38,056 nucleotides of DNA from Saccoglossus kowalevskii (taxonomy: Eukaryota > Hemichordata > Enteropneusta > Harrimaniidae): NCBI RefSeq assembly GCF_000003605.2, contig NW_003122409.1, positions 131,025-169,080 on the forward strand, written 5' to 3'. The notes under the pieces are model-generated. The model was given only the letters and a program-made list of their open reading frames with translations. It was not told where the DNA came from and searched no databases. The number at the start of each line of letters is the position of its first letter. Position 1 is the first letter of the stretch. Positions 10,401 to 22,400 of this stretch are shown piece after piece. The position numbers and the translations under genes are program-made.

Positions 10401-13400
10401 TTCAGCGAAAATAAATTCCAAGTATTCTACAGTAGTGAAACACAATTCACCAACTTTCGTTACTCTGTGCTAAAGTTACATTTGAATTTGAGTTTATGAA
10501 ACACAGACATTAGTTTACAGTGTTTTGAGATGTTAAGGTCAAAAATGAGAACATTTTTGACAAGAAAAACAGTTTATCATTGGATACAGCAGTATTGTTT
10601 GTTGTTTCTTACCTCAAATCCTTCGAGAGCATCCTGATAACTACTGCCAGGTGAAGAGGCGGCACCTTTGTTTTATGAAAATGAATACAGAGACATCTAT
10701 GAGTTATGTGCAATTACAAATATCTCAGTTCATTTAAGCACCTGGAATCTCGGCAAAGTTGAAGGTACAAAATTTTTTTTTAAAAAACAATTTTGTCGGA
10801 AAACATAATTTGATTAAGATTCCAGACACTTATTGTGAACACCTGTTGAGAAAAACCACATGTCAGTAAATTATGCAAGTATACTACTGAAAAAAAGAAA
10901 GAGGGTGAATCAAATTCATTATGTAATCCTTTAACCACGACCGTAATCCGAATACAAATGATAAACTGAGAAAGCCCATAAAGCGGGCATGTCAGCGTGT
11001 TTTCCCCAAACAGTCACCCTAGGAAGCTCATGTTTGTTTGTTTGTTTGTTTAAGCAGTGAGTAAACAGACAGAATACAAACTGGAAGTGACGGCTGGTTG
11101 AAGGGGTACTCACTAGATGTAGCTGATGCTTGTTCCGACGCCGAGATAGAGACAGGGTTGGCCATACATTCCCTCTCTCGGACTGACTGAGCACTAAGCT
11201 TCCTGTGACCTTTCACCTCCGACTAAGGAATTGGGGATATGATACAATTTAGAAAGAAAAATATACACAGAAAAAAAAAAGAATATGACAGTGCAAATGG
11301 CAATTCATACCTACCAACCGGAAACCTGTGAAAAAAAGTCTGAAATCAAATGGTTAAAACTGGAACATACATAAAAGAAAGAGTTAGTCAAACCTTTTTT
11401 AATATTAACATTTGATGACAATTGCATTTGTTTCTATTTTTTTACAGTGAATTTTACTGAATAGTCCTCATACTATAACTGTCTTTACATCAATAAATAT
11501 AGGCTTTCCACCCCTGTATTGGAAATGGAATGTCTCGCCATATGTAAAGTCGCCCTTTAACTTGTGTGATATTATTCGATGTATGACGGTTAAGCATGAA
11601 GACTACAAAAAACAAAAGGACTGTGGTTTACTTTCTTTCGTTCGTGTTAGTGATGAAGTCTTAATGCAACATATCTCGGTAAGATCTTAAGATCAGTAAA
11701 ATTAAACTGCACACACGACATGCATACCTCTTACACCACTGTTACCACAATGCCTTTGTAAAGCGCAAAGTAAAATTCACTGCTATTTAATTCTGGAATC
11801 GGAAGGCCAAATCAAATCAGTCTCCGTCACTACACTTCAGTAACCATACTTACCTTGATATATGGGCTTGCATCTTGTTTTTGTGAATTTGCAGGATATC
11901 TGAATGGTTTCTCGGCAATTGGACTTGTCGACTGTGATGACGGGAACGATCCTGTCTGCTCCACTGACCTGCTTACTGTAAAGTTTGCATAGCAAGATAT
12001 TCTACGTAATTAATAATCTTAATTTCGAACAAGAATCAATTAAAACCAAATGAGATTTTTATATTAGTATCTATTCTAATATGATGGTTACTATGACAAC
12101 AATATGACAGCACCAAGTTTTGAAACAAATACCAGTTCCTAGGACTGACTGTTCTGAGATTGATCCTCAATCTGCATTTCCTACTTATACAAAGATAAAA
12201 TAAAAGAAAGATATTTTCACAAAATCTTCATCTGTTCTTGTTTCATGTTGGAAAAAAAATCACGTGCATTGAAATTAAAATTTACGAGGAAGCTGCCAAA
12301 GCGTAAACTCAGAGCACGTTCCATGCAAGCTAAAACCTGAAAAAAAATTTCATGTCAGTAGACAATTGGAAGAGATACGATTCAAACAAACATTTTAAAC
12401 TGATATGAATAGAAGAAACAAAAATTTAAATCAAACCTTTCTGTCGAGGACTCTGCAATATGAAGGAGTTGGAGTCCGAACCAGGACTTTCTGGAGTCTG
12501 TCTACCATAGCTACTAGTACTGGGACTTCTATCCACACTGTGTCTTTGCTTTGACTGCTCAATTTCTGACTGCGCATGTGATGAAATATGGCTGTGTTCC
12601 ATGACGTACTGCATTTGTTCTAGTGTTGGTGATGTGACATTCTCCTTCCCAACTTTGTGCGATGAACCAAGTTCCATGAGTAACATGGGACTCTGTTCAG
12701 TACTGGATCGCCTGGATAGATGTGGTGAAGGGGCTGGAGAACTGTGTACAGTATTGTAAGGCGAGCTCTGATTTGTGTTGTAAGGTGAGCTCTGTGTGGT
12801 ACTGTACGGTGATGCTGCATAAGGGCTATTTGGAGGAGGAGTGCTGTAAACAGGAGACACCGGGTTCTGACTGGAAATGTTTCCAGATGGACCTGGACTA
12901 AGCCTAGAACTGGTACTACTGTGAAGTTGCTGATGATGTTTTTGTTGTTTATGCGGCTGCTGATGAAGCTGCTGCTGTTGTTGTTGTTGCTGCTGTTGTT
13001 GTTGCAGCTTTGGCTGCGGAGGTTGTTGTTGTGGAGTAAGTGATGAGTTGCTAGTAAATGGCTGATAATTACAGGAGATGGAGTTAACAGCAGTGGGCTG
13101 CATCACTGATGCCTCACATGTGACAGTCTGCTGCAACAAGTGCGAGATTGCTTCGTGGAGCACGCCCTGATCTGTTGGATCATTAGTCAAAGAATGATGT
13201 CTGGAATGAGCCCTAGATCCTCCATGCGAGGATGCTGGTGTTGTCCGATGTGACGTTGAGTTGGATGGTGTATATGATGCCACAGGTGTTGCGGAGACCG
13301 ACGCGACAGGAGCTTGATACGCTGACGACACTGAAACCTGATCTTGAGCCATAGACGTAGCAGTCCAATGCATAATGTTGACATTATCCTGATTTTGTAA

Positions 13401-16400
13401 CACCTGTGAGGTAACCATGGGATTGTCAAGTGTCATTGGAAACTGAATATCATCGTCCGTGGTCATTGGTGCTGAAAACATGAGCGGCTTCAAGTCCTCG
13501 TCTTCCTCTTCCACCACCTCAGGAACCCTCATGAAGTCGTCACCGCCGCCTTGTACAATATGTAATGATTGAACTGTAGTATGATTCTGGAACGCAGCAC
13601 TGCGGAAAGACGGGAACAAATTCTGACCATAATTGTGTTGGTTCTCTTGCTGACCAGACTGCGATGAAACCGAATGAAAACCTATGTGATTCACGGATTG
13701 CGACGTGGTGGTCAATACTAAACTGTCAAACTGATCCATCTGCATGGGAATGTCACCACGACTCTGAAAAGAAGAAAAAACAAAACAAAACAAAACAGAT
13801 GATTTTAGAGTGAAATCAAATACATTAACAATTTGAAAATTAAATTTCCAAAGTCAACTTAAAATGACTAACAAGATAGTACCTGATTGGCTACATAAAA
13901 CTAACAGCTAACAATCAAGCCAATCGGAAAACAGGTTGTCTGTTGTTGTTCGTGTTTAAAGCAGGGATGAGAATGAAAATTTTCAGCTGAAAGTAATGTA
14001 GCCGGGGTCCCAACCTTCACCCTAGTTAGGTTGTAAAATCTGAAAACAAATTTTGGCCCACCGTTTCCATTGCGCCAATTGTATCTCGCCCTACAATTCT
14101 AGGATTAAAATGCACGGACATACAGCTCATTCTACTCAGCTTGAGTGTGGGTGAACATTTACTTTTTATTTTCATTACCCAGAAAATTTACCTCAAAGTT
14201 TGGGTAACTTTTCACCAGCAACGGCTTTTATCTCCTCTGTGATTTTTTTGGCTTGACTGATTACCACTGCCATGACAGCAGCCAAAAACTGATTTTTGAA
14301 TACTTTCGCCCCAAATTTATTACCCCCTACCAGTCTTGTAATAGCAGTGTTCAAATGATCATGCTTTTTATTTTGGTTACGTTGTGCACTGATAAGAAAT
14401 CATCGGCGCCTACATTGTTACACTGTATCGACGTAATTCCAACGCAACTTTGAATGAACTGTAAATGCTGCCTTCATTCTAGAAAATACTATCGCAAAAC
14501 GGTTGGAAATAATAAATGTAACAGCAGAATATGTCCTAGTAATAAAGTAAAGTGACTTCTAAAAGACTGAATGTTTTTTTGGGAACTTCGTATTTAGTTA
14601 TAAGCCGACGTTAGTTTCCCGTTCATGTCCTACCATGAAAACTGCCGAAAACATGTTGCTTGTTTTTTGAGCGGAGTGGATCGCCAACCAGCCTACCGGC
14701 TTGTTCAGTTACCACTCCATATTGCTTCCCGATTCGCACATTGAAAGTCACTCCCTTGTCAAGCCATGCCGAACGTAATTTGTTCCTAGTGTCTTTATCG
14801 ATCTCTCGTTGTCTTTTGTAACCAATTTCACTATTATCGCTGCATGAATCTTGTAAACAACGATCCAACGCAGCTAACAATTGAAACAATATAATGGCGC
14901 GTTGGTGAAAAGAAAAATGAAAACTCTTCATTGATTGGCCTGTCAGAGAAAACCCAGCCAATCATGTTAATCGTTACATATTACTTCGAACACTTCAAAA
15001 CCACTTCGGATTTTATGATTGCACTGATGAAAAGAGTTGCGAACATTCCGCATTGAAGACACCACGAGTTGTCTCCCTTCGACCATATACTGATACAGGC
15101 CTCTTGCAATTGACAACAATGACCTGACAGCGTGTTTACTTCCAGATTTGTTTTCTTACCCCCTTAAAATTTTCTCTTCGGATTTAAACGTTTCAGAAAA
15201 TATATCCCTGGGGCTTAGAAATCCGCGGAATTCCGTGGATCCGCAGAAAATTCTCATCCCTAATAAAGATTATGTTTAAACATCTTCCATGCTATCGATA
15301 AAGAACCATTGTTTGAAACGTCTAGCTATTTTTAATAGTTACTTAGGACAACGATTACCAAATATTATCTACTATATATCTTGTTTGCTGACAAGTTCTT
15401 TATTGTTTCAGCACTGATGAAAGTAGATGATGATGACCGAGAATATAGCCATGGAAACTACAAATGGTTTATTGTAGTATAATTACCTGTAAATTCAATA
15501 ATCCTTGCACAGAGGCAGAATCGTGCACCACAGGCTGAACACAGTCTTGTCGTTGCAATAAATTATCTGGCATTCCAGATGAAAATAAAAAGCTACCGCT
15601 CGTAGGAGGACTCCTACTGTTACATGGAATTAGGTATTCTGTGTGAAAACAACAGCATAGGTGAGATCTGTAATGTTGATAGTAGATGGCAAAAGGGATA
15701 CAGGTTCTAAGAAATTGACAGGGGTTTTATTCAAATCTGCTTCTTCGACTTCAAGCAATATGAAAGCCAATCTTGAGTTCAAATGCATGGCATGTGATAT
15801 AATGATTAAATTTTTAATGGGACTTTTAACACAAAACAGACCCTGATATCGAAGTCCGATTTAGCAAACATAAGTTCTTTCAAACCCTGATTTGTTACCC
15901 AAAGTGTCTGAAAACTTGATTCAGTAAACATAAATGTCAAATGCCAATTTGGTAGACATAAGAGGTATTCAAACCCAGATTTATAAAACATAATGGTTTG
16001 TAAACGCAGATTTAACAAGTCATTGTTAATGACATAGTCCCTGTTGGAATTAGGGGAAATGTTATTCAGGCCAAAAATAAAGTAAAAGCTTAGTGAATAA
16101 TTGGCCGATCTAGTATCAACGGAAATTATACATGTATGTATTGAATTACTCTTCCAAAATGTATGGTTAAAAATTAAACAGGATATGCTATTCATGCGTT
16201 TTTTGTATCCAAACTGAATTTCCTTTGTCCAGGCTCATGTACAGTGAAATAGTAGTATGGTCAAAAAGCAAGATTGCAAGCAGTCAACCATTTTTGATCT
16301 GATTGTGGAACTAATTGTCATGGATATGTATAATTTAAAAGCATTTTGAAAATATACATTTTGAAAAAACAAAATGGCCAGTTGGTCAATGATTTGAACA

Positions 16401-19400
16401 CAAAACAAATCATCATGGACATGTATCTCAACATGTATAATGTTTTTATCAAATTTGAACGAAAACCGACAAATCCTATCCAAGATACTACATTTACCAA
16501 ATAACAAGATGGATTCCAATCGTCCATCTTTGATCTGATTATGAAATAAACTGACATGTATATATCAAATATGAATGAAAATGATCCCTGAGCCTTGGAG
16601 GTATAATAATAGTGTATGGTCAAAAAGCAACATGGTTGCCAGTCAGCAATCTTTGATCTGATTGTAAAACAAAATGTCATGGACATATAATCTAAAATGT
16701 ATAATGTATGTACCAAATTTGAACAAAAACTGACAAAGCATGCATAAGATAGCACATTTTCAGTAAAATAAAATGGTTGCCACTCTACCATCTTTGATCC
16801 GATCATTAAATGAACCGTCAGCCATTTTGGATTGAATCAGTAAACCACTGCATATGCATATGTTCCAGATATAGTACTAGGCACATGCAAGGAATGAAAA
16901 GATTTGGTCCACAGGGTTTTTGAAATATGACTTTATAAGTCCCCTTTCGAATGAAGTTCAAACAGGGACTAAAAAGAAGAAGGGGTATTCCACCCCGATT
17001 TGCTAAACATACACATAGCAACCAAAACATGCCATGCATTTCATTAGTTTTGGAATAGAATTTTTTCACAGGCAGTTACCACAGAAGAATGCTCACAACT
17101 AGCGATCAGAAACAATGGGTTGGTGAGCTTAATATTGGAATAGGAAAACACTATATATATTATATACAATTTGTAGTTGAGCAATACTTCAACTGTCAAT
17201 TCTTAGATGAATAATGAATTATTTTTTAAACGCTCTATCCAGCTGGCAGTTTAAAGACACTGATGTGACAAAGCTTTCATGGTCAGATATCGATGTGACA
17301 ATTAAAGTGTGTATGGTTAGATATAATAGTTCATACCAAAACCCATACAGTACCTTGCAAAGAGTCAAACCCACAGGAGCCTTGTAGAGAATCTAATGTG
17401 TCCATAAAATCCAACTTGTCCAGATAGTCAGGCTGTAGTTGTAACAATCCTGGTTGTATAATGTCGGCATTCTGCGTTTTTTTGGCTGGATAAATTTAAA
17501 TAAAGAAAAAAAAATAAAGAAAAAATTTCATCTAATGACCGATATGTAGATCTATATCATGTGTTACAATATCAACCCCAGTATGACACCATTAACCCCA
17601 GTCTGACATCAACAATCCCACTATGATACAATCAACCCCAGTATGACATCATCAACACTGGTATGACACCATCAACTCCAGTATGTCATCATCAACCCCA
17701 GTATGACATCATTAACCCTAGTCTGACATCAACAATCCCACTATGATACAATCAACCCCAGTATGACATCAACAATCCCACTATGATACAATCAACCCCA
17801 GTATGACATCAACAACCCCAGTATGACACCACCAACCCGAGTANNNNNNNNNNNNNNNNNNNNNNNNNNNNNNNNNNNNNNNNNNNNNNNNNNCAGTATG
17901 ACGCCATCAACCCCAGTATGACGCCATCAACCCAAGTATGACACCATCAACCCAAGTATGACACCATCAACCCCAGTATGACACCATCAACCCCAGTATG
18001 ACACCATCAACCCCAGTATGACACCATCAACCCCAGTATGACACCATCAACCCCAGTATGACACCATCAACCCCAGTATGACATCATCAACCCCAGTATG
18101 TCATCATCAACCCCAGTCTGACATCAACAATCCCACTATGATACAATCAACCCCAGTCTGACATCAACAATCCCACTATGATACAATCAACCCCAGTATG
18201 ACATCATCAACCCCAGTATGACATCATCAACCCCAGTATGACATCATCAACCCCAGTATGACATCATCAACCCCAGTATGTCACCATCAACCCCAGTATA
18301 TCATCATCAACCCTAGTATGACATCATCAACCCTAGTATGACATCATCAACCCTAGTATGACATCAACCCCAGTATGACATCATCAACCCCAGTATGATA
18401 CAATCAAACCCAGTATGCTACAATCAACCCCAGTATGACACCATCAACCCTAATATGACATCAACAATCCCACTATGATACAATCAACTCCAGTATGATA
18501 CAATCAACCCCAGTATGACATCATCAAATGGGGGTATGACATAAATTCAAGTATGTCAGGGCTATCACATTAATGTACTGTGCTTCCTATTAGCAATGAC
18601 ATAGGAGTTTTATGGCAATGTGAAAAACCTACCAATTTCCCTAGGATTTGGAAACGTATAGTGTTCTCTACGAAGACTTGTAAATAATGTATCCTCAAAG
18701 TTTCTTTTTGGCAGTGGAATATCATCCATTGATAACATACTTGCAGGCATAGGTGAGGGAGGGGGGTGTAAAACATGCACATCATCTCTATTGTTCGGAT
18801 GGATGTTGATACCACCCACTTCCTCCACTAAGGTTTGATAAGCACATCTCTCGCCCTGCAATAAAAGCTGATAATAATACTCACAGTAATTTGATATACA
18901 AAATGAGTCTGTATGTTCTTGTCTGTCTGTGCCCCCCCCCCCCAATGATCCATTGTGTTAGGATATTGAGATGTAATGTCTGTATTAAAAAGTTTGGAAT
19001 GGCCCTCCTTCTCTCTTTCTCTAAAAAGAAAGTCAGAAGTTATGCGATTCTGAGTGTGTGAATTCACTGAGTGTGCAAACAATTAGAAAATTCTCCATGA
19101 ATCCTAGCAGCCTCACCCCAGTAGAAAACAATCTCCAATTTCTGTAATCAGCAACTGTTTTCTCAAGTTTTTGTTTCCAATATTTTCCTTCTAGCACATC
19201 GGCCTGTTGCTGAAATAGAAAAACCAACAAACATGTCAGTGAATGCAGTCGTACATTTCAGAACTCCAACACTGAGACTCGGTCAGTTCTAATCTGTTAT
19301 ATAATCGTACAAGCTCCATTAGAAGCACATGTGCTTTTATGAATGCCTGACGATATACTAGTAGTTAACATTCTTTATTCTTCAAAAAATGATACGGTAA

Positions 19401-22400
19401 ATTGGGATGCACTTGCAATTCTTTTCTCATTAGGTTTTCCATTACACTCCCAACATACTCAAAATAACCAACAACGAAAGTACAAAGACAGTAAACACAT
19501 TCAAATACCATTAATACTGTCAGGGGTATCTTTCACATCCCATAATATATCTATCACTTATTCTTAAAATGCGAAATACCAACCCTGGTTTGAAATTGAT
19601 CCCACACATTTCATAGCACGATGGTTTGAAGTACTGGTACTTACTTACAAGATCATGTACATTCAGAATGCTGCCACCACAACCCACCCCAAATGTTGTT
19701 GGTTTCAATGACACAAAAAATAATGATTGAGCACACAGGAAAAATCAGTGACACCATTTGTATTTTTAATAAAATGAGCCAAAATCCAGTTGTTTCTAGA
19801 CATAACACCGACTGGTATAATGTAGTCCTTATTTTTATAAACATGGTTGATGTTGATTACTCTATGGACGCAAGAAGTCACACTAGTGGCCATTGATTCT
19901 TATTCATGAAATATTATACTGACTGTGAAGCAGATTTCACTGGCAACCCAAAAACTATAATTAGTCTAAATATGCACAGGTTTTATTAATTTCTTAATAC
20001 TGGTAGGAGCGATTGTATACTGTTTAATTTTCACTGACTCTTGTGAAATTAAAGCGTTTTTCAATACAAATTTTGATGTAAACATTGGCCATGTCAACCT
20101 CTTCCAACAGAGTTAAATTTTCATATGTGTTCATATTTGAGATACCAAGAATTTAATGATTTTTTGAAGGGATTTGCCAACAAATAGGTACCAACATCAC
20201 ACTTGGAAGTTAAAATGCCAATTATATGTAACTGACAAGATTTACATGAAAATGTTTATTTCCAACACATTACTAAAAATTCCACTCACATATAAAAGTT
20301 AAACCAAAATAAGCTGAGAGTGATTAATAGATTGATAGCGAACAAAGCTGTTGAGAACACATTGAAATATTGATAACCTTTGTACAGAGGTTATCACATG
20401 ACCTTTTCACCCAAGAGAATATTGACAGCCGCTCTAAAGACATTTTGGAATCCAACGTCACAATCAGAAATTATTCTTTTGTGTATACGTGTCAAATCAT
20501 TTACCAATCAAGTTCACATGACAGGGTCGCAAAAATGTCCCACCTGTTAAATCAGTAAAGGCATGAATAGAGGACATCTCTATTCTTTTCAACAATTGCA
20601 ACCTGTTGATAGCTGCCTGTCAACACGCAATACTGCATGATACACAAATCAGCTTTTGTTGTCGTCTTCGAGAAAACCAGCTGGAGTGAAATAGCGCCCT
20701 CTATAGTATTATGCATATAAGGTACATGTCAGAGGCAACTATGGCTTTTTTGTTAAGTCAATTAGTATTAAGATTGGGAAGTATTACCAACATTATTTGT
20801 GACATTGTATTTCTCTAAATTTAATAATATTTCCATAGAGATTACTACATGTATGTCATTATTTGGGAAGTTTCCATTTTTATGATTATTGTTGTTACCG
20901 GTAACTACACAAACCAGTTTCTCAATTGTACATGTTTTGACAACTTTTCATTTCAAAATGGCCACTATAGTAGGGCTTCATGCTATCACAAAATAACAAA
21001 AGTCATTTTGCAAAGAAAACAAGTTCAAGGACCCCCATTTTTTTTTAGCTAATTCCCATTGTGTGATGGAACCAGGTAGTGGGGTATTGTTAGGTAGCTG
21101 CGTCTAACCTTAAAGCTGTGTACATGCAACATTGCAATACAATGTACGTGTCAAATCCACAACTCATTACAATGATGGAGAGCTAGCTGGTTGATACAAA
21201 TGGATTTTTTTAAACATTTACTACTCACTTTACCATTAACTAAACTCACTACCGTAATTTAAATTAAAAACCCAGAGAATATGCAGTTGACCATACATAT
21301 GGTTTCTTTCACAAACAAGTGAAATTACAAGTATATAAATATCCTGCAAAATCAAAACTGCTAAAATTAATTTACTCATGTTTTACATTTTTATTACCGG
21401 TAAAGTTGACTTTGAGCTACAATCTAAACCAGTGACATTTGTCGATTTATATTTTGAATAAAAGTAATTAGATTCCTTGACAATGGCAATGCCAGGAAAC
21501 AATTTATTGCTAATATATGTGAAACATCTTTTAAACTCAGATTTTTGAAATTGAACTGTTCAGAATTATTAGACATTCACAAATCATTTATTTATTAGAG
21601 GAAAAATTAAAAAATTATTATAATATGACAACAGTGAATGCTCATCTGAATTATTTATGTTTGATTCAGACGTGATTTTGCGACTTTTCAACTTCCAAGG
21701 AGTTAATGAAAAAATATAAAATGCAGCTTGATGGGCTGGGAATTGATTGTAAAGACAACAAGTTATTGACACAAAAAAAAACTGAAATCAGTAAGATATT
21801 TTGAGTAAGAACTTGGCATGAAGTATAATGTATGTATGTGTAAAGTTTGGGAATGCTGGAAATGGGAATTTTGATAATTTCTTGTTGAATTTTATAAAGT
21901 TTTAAAACTAAAATAGCCAGCATCTTGAATCAAATCACTTAATAAATGTATGTACATTATGTATCCCATGATGCATTGGTGTAGTTTGACTGATCAGTCC
22001 AGGCATGTCAGAGATACAGGTGCAAAAGGACCGGCTGGCGTAGCCAGGCACAAAACACACGTGAATGTATGTATGCATACACGCAGAGGTAAAATTACAA
22101 GTCCCCTCGAATGGGAACTAATAAATTGATCAATATGGTAACCTGTCAGCAACCTTTGATCAGATTGTAAAACGAAATGGTTCATAGTAAGCTTGCCTTT
22201 GTACCAAATTTGCACCAAATCTTCTGATTCATAAGAATAAACAGGTGTATTTCAGATTGAGCATTGAAATTGGACTATAAAGGAACCCCACTCATCTCCG
22301 CACACTTAACACATGTCTGCTGACTTCTTTTTTTTTACATTGATTTCGGTATGGTTGTGAAGCTTTCAGCTGTCAATTTATATTGTATTCACTTATTGAA

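Noticed and set aside
16235-16806. Two overlapping minus-strand frames of 94 and 162 codons
   Set aside because: They read through repeat family C; the same frames reappear at 34.5-34.9 kb in the other copy.
17568-18558. CRISPR-like array
   Set aside because: There are repeat units only, back-to-back, with no unique spacers, and the DNA is eukaryotic. It is a minisatellite.
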